From the NCBI RefSeq assembly GCF_013030945.1, contig NZ_JABBXF010000061.1, positions 1-62,925 of the forward strand: a stretch of 62,925 nt of DNA, given 5' to 3'. The notes beneath the pieces are model-generated. The model did no database searches. It was not told the DNA's origin and worked only from the letters and a program-made list of their open reading frames with translations. Shown here one piece after another: positions 25,187 to 33,284 of the stretch. The stretch is from Streptomyces morookaense (GTDB lineage Bacteria > Actinomycetota > Actinomycetes > Streptomycetales > Streptomycetaceae). Each line of letters starts with the position of its first letter. Position 1 is the stretch's first letter. A program made the position numbers and the translations under genes.

Positions 25187-25849
25187 ATGCTGAACAAGTA
25201 CGCGCGTGCGTTCTTCACGCGTGTTCTCACGCCGTTCGCCGCGCTGCTCATCCGACTGGGCGTGAGCCCCGACGCGGTGACCCTCGTCGGTACCGGTGGT
25301 GTGGTGGCGGGCGCGCTGGCCTTCTACCCCAGAGGCGAGTTCTTCTGGGGAACGATCGTCATCACGCTGTTCGTCTTCTCGGACCTCGTCGACGGCAACA
25401 TGGCCCGCCAGCTCGGCCGTTCCAGCCGCTGGGGCGCCTTCCTCGACTCCACCCTCGACCGGGTCGCCGACTCGGCGATCTTCGGCGGCCTGGCCCTGTG
25501 GTACGCCGGACGCGGCGACAGCCTGGCGCTGTGCGCGGTGGCCATCTTCTGCCTGGCCAGCGGCCAGGTGGTCTCGTACACCAAGGCCCGCGGCGAGAGC
25601 ATCGGCCTGCCGGTGAACGTCAACGGCCTGGTCGAGCGCGCCGAGCGGCTCGTCGTCTCCCTGGTCGCCTGCGGACTCTCGGGACTGCACAAGTTCGGCG
25701 TCCCGCACGTCCAGATCCTGCTGCCCATCGCCCTGTGGCTGGTGGCCGTCGGCAGCCTGATCACGCTCGTCCAGCGGGTCGTGACCGTGCGCCGCGAGGC
25801 GGCCGAGGCCGACGCGTCCGTGATGGCGGGCGAGGGCGGCGCCGGGTGA
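25187..25849 (+). CDS. pgsA: Phosphatidylinositol phosphate synthase (CDP-alcohol phosphatidyltransferase)
   Basis: 220-residue integral membrane enzyme. The CDP-alcohol phosphotransferase signature spans about residues 65-90: DLVDGNMARQ, then a Gly and FLDSTLDRVAD, giving the D-x2-D-G-x2-A-R-x8-G-x3-D-x3-D pattern with all Asp present. Five or six hydrophobic helices surround it. The actinobacterial enzyme joins CDP-diacylglycerol and inositol phosphate to make phosphatidylinositol phosphate, the base of PI mannosides. Phosphatidylglycerophosphate synthase is related, but the next two genes (PIM acyltransferase, PimA) decide the call. ATG 25187 has GGGAAGG just before it. Its stop overlaps the next start by GTGA. 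Confidence 0.92.
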   Translation: MLNKYARAFFTRVLTPFAALLIRLGVSPDAVTLVGTGGVVAGALAFYPRGEFFWGTIVITLFVFSDLVDGNMARQLGRSSRWGAFLDSTLDRVADSAIFGGLALWYAGRGDSLALCAVAIFCLASGQVVSYTKARGESIGLPVNVNGLVERAERLVVSLVACGLSGLHKFGVPHVQILLPIALWLVAVGSLITLVQRVVTVRREAAEADASVMAGEGGAG

Positions 25850-26766
25850 AGGAACAGCTGACCGACGCGCTGTACGGACTCGGGTGGAGCACGGTCAGGA
25901 CGCTCCCCGAGCCCGTCGCCACCGCGCTGGGCCGGCAGCTCGCCGACGTGACCTGGCGGCGGCGCGGCAAGGGCGTGCTGCGGCTGGAGTCCAACCTCGC
26001 CCGGGTGGTCCCCGGCGCGGGACCGGAGGAGCTCGCCCGGCTGTCCCGCGAGGGCATGCGCTCCTACCTGCGCTACTGGATGGAGTCCTTCCGGCTGCCC
26101 TCGTGGAGCAAGGACCGCATCCGCACCGGCTTCGACCCCGAGGGCCTGCACCACCTGGAGGAGGCCCTGGCCTCCGGGCGGGGCGTGGTGCTGGCGCTGC
26201 CCCACATGGGCAACTACGACCTCGCCGGGGCCTGGCTCACCACCCGGCTCGGGGTGCCCTTCACCACCGTCGCCGAGCGGCTCAAGCCCGAGACCCTCTA
26301 CGACCGGTTCGTGGCCTACCGCGAGGGGCTGGGCATGGAGGTCCTGCCGCACGCCGGCGGCAGCGCCTTCGGCACGCTGGCCCGCCGGCTGCGCTCCGGC
26401 GGCGTGGTCTGTCTGGTCGCCGACCGTGATCTGTCCTCCTCGGGCATAGAGGTGTCCTTCTTCGGGGAGGCGGCCAAGATGCCCGCCGGACCCGCCATGC
26501 TGGCCGTGCAGACCGGCGCCCTGCTGCTGCCGGTGACGCTCTGGTACGACCGCACGCCGGTGCAGAAGGGCCGCGTCCACGCGCCCCTGGAGGTGCCGGA
26601 GACCGGCACCCGGGCCGAGAAGGCGGCGGTGCTGACCCAGGAGATGGCCGACGCCTTCGCCTCCGGCATCGCCGCGCACCCGCAGGACTGGCACATGCTC
26701 CAGCGGCTGTGGCTGGCCGACCTGGCACGGCCGGCCGAGCCCCGTCCCGGAACGGAGAAGCCTTGA
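25846..26766 (+). CDS. patA: Phosphatidylinositol mannoside acyltransferase
   Basis: 306-residue LpxL/HtrB-type acyltransferase acting at the inner membrane face. The HX4D catalytic motif is seen as LPHMGNYD near residue 122, followed by the substrate-cleft segment VADRDLSSSGIEVSFFGE and PAGPAMLAVQTGA. In mycobacteria the homologue acylates the mannose of PIM1/PIM2. GTG 25846 overlaps the pgsA stop (GTGA), and its own stop overlaps the TTG of pimA, so the three proteins are translated in series. N-terminal residues form a short amphipathic anchor rather than a full membrane helix. Confidence 0.9.
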   Translation: MKEQLTDALYGLGWSTVRTLPEPVATALGRQLADVTWRRRGKGVLRLESNLARVVPGAGPEELARLSREGMRSYLRYWMESFRLPSWSKDRIRTGFDPEGLHHLEEALASGRGVVLALPHMGNYDLAGAWLTTRLGVPFTTVAERLKPETLYDRFVAYREGLGMEVLPHAGGSAFGTLARRLRSGGVVCLVADRDLSSSGIEVSFFGEAAKMPAGPAMLAVQTGALLLPVTLWYDRTPVQKGRVHAPLEVPETGTRAEKAAVLTQEMADAFASGIAAHPQDWHMLQRLWLADLARPAEPRPGTEKP

Positions 26767-27923
26767 GGATCGGGATCGTCTGCCCCTACTCCTGGGACGT
26801 CCCCGGCGGCGTCCAGTTCCACATCAGGGACCTCGCCGAGCACCTGATCCGGCTGGGCCACGAGGTCTCGGTGCTGGCGCCCGCCGACGACGAGACCCCG
26901 CTGCCGCCCTTCGTCGTCTCGGCCGGACGGGCCGTGCCCGTCCCGTACAACGGCTCGGTGGCCCGGCTGAACTTCGGCTTCCTCTCGGCCGCGCGCGTGC
27001 GCCGCTGGCTGCACGAGGGAGACTTCGACGTCATCCACATCCATGAGCCGGCCACCCCGTCGCTGGGCCTCCTCTCCTGCTGGGCCGCCCAGGGCCCGAT
27101 CGTGGCGACCTTCCACACCTCCAATCCGCGCTCGCGCGCCATGATCGCGGCCTATCCCATCCTCCAGCCCGCGCTGGAGAAGATCAGCGCCCGGATCGCG
27201 GTGAGCGAATACGCCCGCCGGACGCTGGTGGAGCACCTGGGGGGCGACGCGGTCGTCATCCCCAACGGCGTCGACGTCGGCTTCTTCGCCTCCGCCGAGC
27301 CGCGGCCGGAATGGCAGGGCGGGACCATCGGCTTCATCGGCCGCATCGACGAGCCCCGCAAGGGCCTGCCCGTCCTCATGCGTGCCCTGCCCGGGATCCT
27401 CGCGGAGCGCCCCGGAACCCGGCTGCTGGTCGCCGGGCGTGGCGACGAGGAGGAGGCCGTCGCCGGCCTGCCGCCGGAGATGCGCGGCAACGTCGAGTTC
27501 CTCGGCATGGTCAGCGACGAGGACAAGGCGCGGCTGCTGCGCAGCGTCGACGTGTACGTGGCGCCGAACACCGGCGGCGAGTCCTTCGGCATCATCCTGG
27601 TCGAGGCCATGTCGGCGGGCGCGCCCGTCCTCGCCAGCGACCTGGACGCCTTCGCCCAGGTCCTGGACCAGGGTGCGGCGGGCGAGCTGTTCGCCAACGA
27701 GGACGCGGATGCGCTGGCCGCGGCGGCCGTGCGGCTGCTGGGCGACCCCGCCCGCCGGGCCGAGCTCGGCGAGCGCGGGCGCCGGCATGTGCGGCGCTTC
27801 GACTGGGCGACGGTCGGGGCCGACATCCTGGCCGTCTACGAGACGGTGACCGCCGGCGCGGCCTCGGTCGCCGCCGATGAACGGACCGGATTGCGGGCGC
27901 GGTTGGGGCTTGCGCGGGACTAG
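26763..27923 (+). CDS. pimA: GDP-mannose-dependent PI alpha-mannosyltransferase
   Basis: 386-residue GT4 glycosyltransferase that adds the first mannose to phosphatidylinositol. The GT-B fold is complete. The N-terminal domain starts RIGIVCPYSWDVPGGVQFH, with the glycine loop and acceptor His, and includes HIHEPATPSLGL. The C-terminal domain has GRIDEPRKGL and the donor-binding ESFGIILVEAMSAGAPV, whose E-x7-E pattern is typical. The TTG at 26763 is used: it overlaps the patA stop by TTGA and homology begins immediately; no later start preserves the first strand. The C-terminal 20 residues are variable. Confidence 0.92.
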   Translation: MRIGIVCPYSWDVPGGVQFHIRDLAEHLIRLGHEVSVLAPADDETPLPPFVVSAGRAVPVPYNGSVARLNFGFLSAARVRRWLHEGDFDVIHIHEPATPSLGLLSCWAAQGPIVATFHTSNPRSRAMIAAYPILQPALEKISARIAVSEYARRTLVEHLGGDAVVIPNGVDVGFFASAEPRPEWQGGTIGFIGRIDEPRKGLPVLMRALPGILAERPGTRLLVAGRGDEEEAVAGLPPEMRGNVEFLGMVSDEDKARLLRSVDVYVAPNTGGESFGIILVEAMSAGAPVLASDLDAFAQVLDQGAAGELFANEDADALAAAAVRLLGDPARRAELGERGRRHVRRFDWATVGADILAVYETVTAGAASVAADERTGLRARLGLARD

Positions 27924-27925
27924 GA

Positions 27926-27968
27926 GGCGCCCCCTTACGGGGCTCGGGGAACCGGGAGCGCCGGGCCA
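27926..27968. repeat. Degenerate REP-like palindrome after pimA
   Basis: Resembles the reverse complement of the repeats at 4102 and 62851 (GCGCCCC-type stem, then GGGGAAC-like core), with many substitutions. It occupies the gap between convergent pimA and a VC0807-like gene. Confidence 0.4.
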
Positions 27969-28000
27969 CCACCCCCGTAGGCGGCCCGGCCCGGCCCGGG

Positions 28001-28666
28001 TCAGGCGTCGGCCGGTGTCTTCGCCGGCGCCTCCGCGCGCGTCCCGAACAGGGCTATGCCGTGCCGGGCCCGGAAGCTGCGGCTGCGGTGGATGCTGATC
28101 ACGGCTGCCAGGCCGATCAGGCCCAGTGATTCGATGCGGCCGACCAGCGGCACCACGTCGACCGGCAGCACCAGTGCGTTCACCGTGTTGAGCACCGCAT
28201 CCAGCAGCTCTATGCCGCCCCACACCGCCGTCAATCCCCGCAGGGCGCCGCGGAATTCGGCCGAATCCCGCCAGGCGCGCTCCGCGACCGCGGCCGCCTC
28301 CGGGCCGCGCAGCCGGCCGCCGAACTGGAAGGCGAAGGGGCGTGCCATGGCCAGCGTGCTCAGGATCCACAGGCCCAGGGCGGCGGGCAGCGCCGCGTCC
28401 TTCAGCAGCAGGACGCGCGGGCTCCCGCTGATCACCGATGTGCCGGCCGAGACCAGCAGCAGGACAAGGATGAACATGTCGAAGGGATCGACCCGGCGTC
28501 GTATCACCGCTTCGCCGAGGGCGTGGAGCGCCGGCGGGGCGCTGCTGAGCAGGAGTGCCTGCCACTGCACCATCCCCGCGCCGCGCAGCACGTAGAACAG
28601 CACGAGCGGCAGGCCGACGTTGACCGCGAGCGAGGTGAACAGCGTGTGCCTGGAACGGGATTGCAT
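28001..28666 (-). CDS. VC0807-like multispanning membrane protein
   Basis: 221 residues with about six hydrophobic segments: SLAVNVGLPLVLFYVL, LLLSSAPPALHAL, MFILVLLLVSAG, DAALPAALGLWILS, WGGIELLDAVLNTVNAL and GLIGLAAVISI. The layout resembles VC0807-type proteins, which are related to intracellular-septation-type proteins of unknown function. ATG 28666 has GGAGG 6 nt upstream. Three tandem 12-bp repeats lie 32-67 bp before the start, where a promoter operator would be, so this gene is likely under specific control (inference). It is convergent with pimA. Confidence 0.78.
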   Translation of the reverse strand: MQSRSRHTLFTSLAVNVGLPLVLFYVLRGAGMVQWQALLLSSAPPALHALGEAVIRRRVDPFDMFILVLLLVSAGTSVISGSPRVLLLKDAALPAALGLWILSTLAMARPFAFQFGGRLRGPEAAAVAERAWRDSAEFRGALRGLTAVWGGIELLDAVLNTVNALVLPVDVVPLVGRIESLGLIGLAAVISIHRSRSFRARHGIALFGTRAEAPAKTPADA

Positions 28667-28697
28667 GGGAGTCCTCCGTCGGTCCCACCGTCTGCAT

Positions 28698-28733
28698 CGA
28701 CGTCTCGACCGATGTCCCGGTCGATGTCTCGAC
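28698..28733. promoter_or_regulatory. Three tandem 12-bp repeats, candidate operator
   Basis: Plus-strand units CGACGTCTCGAC, CGATGTCCCGGT and CGATGTCTCGAC abut without spacing, 32 bp before the VC0807-like gene. Direct repeats of about one helical turn are typical of response-regulator or activator sites. Confidence 0.5.
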
Positions 28734-28747
28734 GGTAGGAACCCGGC

Positions 28748-28800
28748 GGGTGGAGACGGATCGGAGCCCGGGTGGGTCCTCGGCCCGGGCGTCTCCACCC
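28748..28800. repeat. Nested inverted repeats between divergent genes
   Basis: Outer pair GGGTGGAGAC (28748-28757) / GTCTCCACCC (28791-28800) encloses GCCCGGG (28766-28772) / CCCGGGC (28784-28790). A further near-palindrome, CTCCACCC...GGGTGGAG, follows just downstream. Promoter-proximal on the plus strand. Confidence 0.6.
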
Positions 28801-28846
28801 TGTCCGCTCCACCCCCGGGTGGAGCGGGCCCCGCCGGGCGGCCCGG

Positions 28847-28852
28847 TACTGT
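28847..28852 (+). promoter_or_regulatory. -10 element of coiled-coil protein gene (leaderless)
   Basis: TACTGT ends 8 nt before GTG 28861, with no ribosome site. Confidence 0.5.
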
Positions 28853-28860
28853 GGCCCGGC

Positions 28861-29403
28861 GTGACCACATTGATCTGGATCGCGGTGGCGCTCGTCCTCG
28901 TCGGCGTCTACCTGAGCTGGACCGCCGGGCGCCTGGACCGGCTGCACAGCCGCATCGACGCGGCCCGCGCCGCCCTGGACGCCCAGCTGCTGCGGCGTGC
29001 CTCGGTCGCCCAGGAGCTCGGCACCGCCGGAGTGCTCGATCCCGCCGCGTCGATCGTCCTCTACCAGGCCGCGCACGCCGCCCGGCAGGCCGAGGAGGAG
29101 CAGCGCGAGGTCGCCGAGAGCGAGCTGAGCCAGGCGCTGCGCGCGGTCTTCACGGAGGGGCCGCAGGTGGAGGCCGTGCGCGAGGCCCCCGGCGGGGAGG
29201 AGTCGCTCGAGGAGCTGGCGCAGGCCGTGCGCAGGGTGCCGATGGCCCGCCGGTTCCACAACGACGCGGTGCGGGCGGCGCGGGCCGTGCGCCGGCACCG
29301 CGTGGTGCGCTGGTTCCGGCTCGCGGGGCACGCGCCCTTTCCCCTGGCCTTCGAGATGGACGACGAGCCGCCCGTCGCGCTGGCGGACCGGACAGGCCAC
29401 TGA
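28861..29403 (+). CDS. Membrane-anchored coiled-coil protein (LemA-like layout), unknown function
   Basis: 180 residues. An N-terminal membrane helix (TLIWIAVALVLVGVYLSW) leads into a long alpha-helical region, RLDRLHSRIDAARAALDAQLLRRA, continuing through ARQAEEEQREVAESELSQAL. This helix-plus-coiled-coil plan resembles LemA-family proteins, but the similarity is weak. The C-terminus is basic, then acidic. GTG 28861 is used because a -10 box ends 8 nt upstream and the membrane helix starts directly. It precedes pdxS by about 90 bp and could be its own unit. Confidence 0.75.
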   Translation: MTTLIWIAVALVLVGVYLSWTAGRLDRLHSRIDAARAALDAQLLRRASVAQELGTAGVLDPAASIVLYQAAHAARQAEEEQREVAESELSQALRAVFTEGPQVEAVREAPGGEESLEELAQAVRRVPMARRFHNDAVRAARAVRRHRVVRWFRLAGHAPFPLAFEMDDEPPVALADRTGH

Positions 29404-29490
29404 CCTCGGATTGGCCCTTTTTCGGCCCGCCCGGCAGTGGGTTGGATGAACCTGCCAGCATCACCGGCCCTTGATTAGTGAGGTCACATC

Positions 29491-30399
29491 GTGTCCACCG
29501 CCAGCACCCCGCAGACTCCCGAGACCGGCACGGCGCGCGTCAAGCGCGGCATGGCCGAGCAGCTCAAGGGCGGCGTGATCATGGACGTCGTCACGCCGGA
29601 GCAGGCCAAGATCGCCGAGGACGCCGGTGCCGTCGCGGTCATGGCCCTGGAGCGGGTGCCCGCCGACATCCGCAAGGACGGCGGCGTGGCCCGGATGTCC
29701 GACCCGGACATGATCGAGGGGATCATCGACGCGGTCTCCATCCCCGTCATGGCCAAGTCCCGCATCGGCCACTTCGTCGAGGCCCAGGTGCTGCAGTCCC
29801 TCGGCGTCGACTACATCGACGAGTCCGAGGTGCTCACCCCGGCCGACGAGGTCAACCACAGCGACAAGTGGTCCTTCACCACCCCGTTCGTCTGCGGTGC
29901 CACCAACCTGGGCGAGGCGCTGCGCCGTATCGCCGAGGGCGCGGCCATGATCCGTTCCAAGGGCGAGGCCGGCACCGGCAACGTCGTCGAGGCCGTCCGC
30001 CACCTGCGCCAGATCAAGGGCGACATCGCCCGTCTGCGCGGCCTGGACAACCACGAGCTGTACGCCGCGGCCAAGGAGCTGCGCGCCCCGTACGAGCTGG
30101 TCAAGGAGGTCGCCGAGCTGGGCAAGCTGCCCGTCGTGCTGTTCTCCGCGGGCGGCGTGGCCACCCCCGCCGACGCCGCGCTGATGCGCCAGCTCGGTGC
30201 CGAGGGCGTCTTCGTGGGCTCCGGCATCTTCAAGTCCGGCGACCCGGCCAAGCGCGCCGCCGCCATCGTGAAGGCCACCACCTTCTACGACGACCCCAAG
30301 ATCATCGCGGATGCCTCCCGCAACCTGGGCGAGGCCATGGTCGGCATCAACTGCGACACCCTCCCCGAGACCGAGCGGTACGCCAACCGCGGCTGGTGA
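29491..30399 (+). CDS. pdxS: Pyridoxal 5'-phosphate synthase, PdxS subunit
   Basis: 302-residue (beta/alpha)8 lyase that makes PLP from ribose 5-phosphate, glyceraldehyde 3-phosphate and ammonia. The start GGVIMDVVTPEQAKIAE, the catalytic-Lys segment VMAKSRIGHFVEAQ and the second Lys in MIRSKGEAGTGNVVEA are present, as are the phosphate loops FSAGGVATPADAAL and VGSGIFKS. Twelve PdxS pair with twelve PdxT in the known complex, and pdxT follows 89 bp downstream. GTG 29491 has TGAGG upstream. No MocR-type PdxR gene or recognisable site lies nearby, so control is unclear. Confidence 0.97.
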   Translation: MSTASTPQTPETGTARVKRGMAEQLKGGVIMDVVTPEQAKIAEDAGAVAVMALERVPADIRKDGGVARMSDPDMIEGIIDAVSIPVMAKSRIGHFVEAQVLQSLGVDYIDESEVLTPADEVNHSDKWSFTTPFVCGATNLGEALRRIAEGAAMIRSKGEAGTGNVVEAVRHLRQIKGDIARLRGLDNHELYAAAKELRAPYELVKEVAELGKLPVVLFSAGGVATPADAALMRQLGAEGVFVGSGIFKSGDPAKRAAAIVKATTFYDDPKIIADASRNLGEAMVGINCDTLPETERYANRGW

Positions 30400-30488
30400 C
30401 ACGGCGGTTCCCGGTGGGCGGTGCGCAGGGGTTCCTGCGGCCGCCCGCCGGCACGTGCACCGGAAGCAGAGCGAAGAGGGAGTATCCC

Positions 30489-31079
30489 GTGTCCACCCCC
30501 ACCATCGGCGTTCTCGCCCTCCAGGGCGACGTCCGCGAGCACCTGGTCGCCCTGGCGGCGGCGGATGCCGTGGCGCGTCCGGTCCGCCGTCCCGAGGAAC
30601 TGGCCGAGGTCGACGGCCTGGTCATCCCCGGCGGCGAGTCCACCACCATGTCCAAGCTCGCGGTCGTCTTCGGCCTGCTGGAGCCGCTGCGCGAGCGCGT
30701 CCGCTCGGGCATGCCCGTCTACGGCACCTGCGCCGGCATGATCATGCTGGCGGACAAGCTGCTGGACGGTCGCGACGACCAGGAGACCCTGGGCGGCATC
30801 GACATGATCGTCCGCCGCAACGCCTTCGGCCGGCAGAACGAGTCCTTCGAGGCGGCCGTCGACGTCCGCGGCATAGCGGGCGGTCCCGTCGAGGGCGTCT
30901 TCATCCGGGCCCCGTGGGTCGAGTCGACCGGAGCCGAGGTCGAGGTGCTCGCCTCCCACGACGGCCACACGGTCGCCGTCCGGCAGGGCAATGTCCTGGC
31001 CACGTCCTTCCATCCGGAGCTCACCGGAGACCACCGTGTGCACGGGCTCTTCGTGGAGATGGTGCGCGCAGCGCAGTGA
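30489..31079 (+). CDS. pdxT: Pyridoxal 5'-phosphate synthase, PdxT glutaminase subunit
   Basis: 196-residue class I glutamine amidotransferase that hydrolyses glutamine and channels ammonia to PdxS. The start IGVLALQGDVREHL is the family hallmark. PGGESTTMSKL forms the oxyanion region, YGTCAGMIMLA carries the nucleophile Cys, and SFHPELTGD supplies His and Glu of the triad. GTG 30489 is preceded by GAGGGAG. It is in the same direction as pdxS and likely on the same transcript. Confidence 0.97.
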   Translation: MSTPTIGVLALQGDVREHLVALAAADAVARPVRRPEELAEVDGLVIPGGESTTMSKLAVVFGLLEPLRERVRSGMPVYGTCAGMIMLADKLLDGRDDQETLGGIDMIVRRNAFGRQNESFEAAVDVRGIAGGPVEGVFIRAPWVESTGAEVEVLASHDGHTVAVRQGNVLATSFHPELTGDHRVHGLFVEMVRAAQ

Positions 31080-31090
31080 CGGGATCCCGG

Positions 31091-31096
31091 TAGGAT
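31091..31096 (+). promoter_or_regulatory. -10 element of yebC
   Basis: TAGGAT 47 nt before the ATG, followed by an AAGGAG ribosome site. The -35 region falls in the pdxT 3' end. Confidence 0.5.
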
Positions 31097-31142
31097 CACT
31101 GTCGTTCGTTCCGAATTTGGTTACGCGAAGGAGACAGGCGAG

Positions 31143-31895
31143 ATGTCCGGCCACTCTAAATGGGCTACGACGAAGCACAAGAAGGCCGTGATCGACGCCA
31201 AGCGCGGCAAGCTCTTCGCGAAGCTGATCAAGAACATCGAGGTCGCGGCCCGTATGGGCGGCGCCGACATCGACGGTAACCCGACGCTCTACGACGCCAT
31301 CCAGAAGGCGAAGAAGCAGTCGGTCCCGAACAAGAACATCGACAGTGCCGTCAAGCGCGGCGCCGGTCTCGAGGCGGGTGGCGCCGACTACGAGACGATC
31401 ATGTACGAGGGCTACGGCCCGAACGGCGTCGCGGTGCTCATCGAGTGCCTCACCGACAACCGCAACCGCGCCGCCGGTGACGTCCGCGTCGCCATGACCC
31501 GCAACGGCGGCTCGATGGCCGACCCGGGCTCGGTGTCCTACCTGTTCAACCGCAAGGGCGTCATCATCGTCCCCAAGGGCGAGCTCACCGAGGACGACGT
31601 GCTGGGTGCCGTCCTGGACGCCGGTGCCGAAGAGGTCAACGACCTCGGCGAGAACTTCGAGGTCCTCAGCGAGGCCACCGACATGGTCGCGGTGCGCACC
31701 GCGCTCCAGGAGGCCGGCATCGACTACGACTCCGCCGAGGCCAACTTCGTGCCCACCATGCAGGTCCAGCTCGACGAGGAGGGCGCGCGCAAGATCTTCC
31801 GGCTGATCGACGCCCTCGAGGACAGCGACGACGTGCAGAACGTCTTCGCCAACTTCGACGTCTCCGACGAGGTCATGGCCAAGGTCGACGCGTAA
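31143..31895 (+). CDS. yebC: YebC/PmpR-family DNA-binding regulator
   Basis: 250-residue protein of the YebC/TACO1 family, with the universally conserved start SGHSKWATTKHKKAVIDAKRGKLF, VPNKNIDSAVKRG, and the acidic middle domain YEGYGPNGVAVLIECLTDNRNR. Members act as transcription regulators, and recent work links some to relieving ribosome stalling; which applies here cannot be told. It has its own -10 box and a good ribosome site (AAGGAG). As in many actinobacteria it immediately precedes ruvCAB, but ruvC has a separate damage-type promoter. Confidence 0.95.
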   Translation: MSGHSKWATTKHKKAVIDAKRGKLFAKLIKNIEVAARMGGADIDGNPTLYDAIQKAKKQSVPNKNIDSAVKRGAGLEAGGADYETIMYEGYGPNGVAVLIECLTDNRNRAAGDVRVAMTRNGGSMADPGSVSYLFNRKGVIIVPKGELTEDDVLGAVLDAGAEEVNDLGENFEVLSEATDMVAVRTALQEAGIDYDSAEANFVPTMQVQLDEEGARKIFRLIDALEDSDDVQNVFANFDVSDEVMAKVDA

Positions 31896-31965
31896 GGCGT
31901 GCGATGTGCTCGGCCGACGGGCCGGCGGGGTGGTTCCCCCGCCGGCCCGTCGGCGTGACCGGGCG

Positions 31966-31988
31966 TTGTCAGTGGCAGCCGATAGCCT
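31966..31988 (+). promoter_or_regulatory. PafBC-type DNA-damage promoter of ruvCAB
   Basis: TTGTCAGTG, 8-nt spacer, TAGCCT. This matches exactly the LexA/RecA-independent damage promoter motif of actinobacteria (tTGTCRgtg-N8-TAnnnT), served by the PafBC activator. Transcription would start near 31995, 23 nt before ruvC. Confidence 0.8.
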
Positions 31989-32017
31989 GCGCGCAGGTGA
32001 TCGAAGGGAGGGGCGCC

Positions 32018-32566
32018 ATGCGGGTGCTGGGCGTGGACCCGGGGCTGACCCGGTGCGGCGTGGGGGTCGTCGAGGGGGCGGCCGGCCGCCGGCTGACCAT
32101 GGTCGGCGTCGGTGTCGTCAGGACCCCGGCCGATGCCGAGACGGCCGAGCGGCTGGTCCTCATCGAGCGCGGCATAGAGCAGTGGCTCGACGAGCACCGG
32201 CCCGAATACGTCGCCGTGGAGCGGGTGTTCAGCCAGCACAACGTCCGCACGGTCATGGGCACCGCCCAGGCCAGCGCCGTGGCGATGCTCTGTGCGGCCC
32301 GCCGTGGACTGCCCGTCGCACTGCACACCCCCAGCGAGGTCAAGGCCGCCGTCACCGGCTCCGGGCGGGCCGACAAGGCACAGGTCGGCTCCATGGTCAC
32401 GCGCCTGCTGCGGCTCGACGCCCCGCCGAAGCCCGCCGACGCCGCCGACGCCCTCGCGCTGGCCATCTGCCACATCTGGCGCGCGCCTGCGGCCAACCGC
32501 CTGCAGCAGATCGCCGCCGCCCACCGCAGCACCGTTCCCGCACGACTCCCGAAGGGCACCCGATGA
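32018..32566 (+). CDS. ruvC: Holliday junction resolvase RuvC
   Basis: 182-residue RNase H-fold endonuclease that cuts Holliday junctions symmetrically. Visible catalytic acids are Asp in VLGVDPGLTRCG, Glu in YVAVERVFSQHN and the C-terminal pair in PADAADALALAICH. The mid-protein TPSEVKAAVTGSGRADKAQV is the conserved DNA-binding loop region. ATG 32018 has GGGAGGGG upstream. The stop overlaps ruvA by ATGA. A PafBC-type promoter lies just before it, so the operon should be damage-inducible. Confidence 0.97.
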   Translation: MRVLGVDPGLTRCGVGVVEGAAGRRLTMVGVGVVRTPADAETAERLVLIERGIEQWLDEHRPEYVAVERVFSQHNVRTVMGTAQASAVAMLCAARRGLPVALHTPSEVKAAVTGSGRADKAQVGSMVTRLLRLDAPPKPADAADALALAICHIWRAPAANRLQQIAAAHRSTVPARLPKGTR

Positions 32567-33189
32567 TCGCCTTCGTCTCCGGGCCGGTCGCGGCCCTCGC
32601 CCCCGACGCCGCCGTGGTCGAGGTCGGCGGCATCGGCATGGCCGTCCAGTGCACGCCCGCCACCCTGGCCACGCTCCGGGTCGGACAGCCTGCCCGGCTC
32701 GCCACCTCCCTCGTCGTCCGCGAGGACTCCCTGACGCTGTACGGCTTCGCCGACGACGACGAGCGGCAGACCTTCGAACTGCTCCAGACCGCAAGCGGCG
32801 TGGGCCCCCGCCTCGCCCAGGCCATGCTCGCCGTGCACAGCCCCGACGCGCTGCGCCGCGCCTTCGCCTCCGGCGACGAGAAAGCCCTGACGGCCGTGCC
32901 CGGCATCGGCAAGAAGGGTGCCCAGAAGCTGCTGCTGGAGCTGAAGGACAGGCTCGGCGAGCCGGTCGCCTCCGGCGGTTCGCAGGCGGGTGTCGGCACC
33001 CCGGTCAGTGCCGGCTGGCGCGACCAGCTGCACGCCGCGCTCGTGGGCCTGGGCTACGCCACCCGCGAGGCGGACGAAGCGGTGGCGGCCGTGACGCCGC
33101 AGGCCGAGGCCGCCCTCGCCGAGGGCACCCAGCCCCAGGTCGGCCACCTGCTGCGGGCCGCCCTGCAGACGCTCAACCGGGCGCGCTGA
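32563..33189 (+). CDS. ruvA: Holliday junction DNA helicase subunit RuvA
   Basis: 208-residue RuvA. The N-terminal OB fold starts IAFVSGPVAALAPDAAVVEVGGIGM. Two helix-hairpin-helix elements follow (LLQTASGVGPRLAQAML and LTAVPGIGKKGAQKLLLELKD), and a flexible linker leads to the C-terminal domain III that contacts RuvB. RuvA tetramers hold the junction square so RuvB can pump DNA. It starts within the ruvC stop (ATGA), so translation is coupled. Confidence 0.97.
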   Translation: MIAFVSGPVAALAPDAAVVEVGGIGMAVQCTPATLATLRVGQPARLATSLVVREDSLTLYGFADDDERQTFELLQTASGVGPRLAQAMLAVHSPDALRRAFASGDEKALTAVPGIGKKGAQKLLLELKDRLGEPVASGGSQAGVGTPVSAGWRDQLHAALVGLGYATREADEAVAAVTPQAEAALAEGTQPQVGHLLRAALQTLNRAR

Positions 33190-33284
33190 CCGATGGCCCC
33201 GGGCCCCGTCCGCACCGCACCGCCCGCCCGGGCGCCCCGCCCGCGCCCGTACCCCGACCCGCCACGAACCATGAGGTCCCACCC

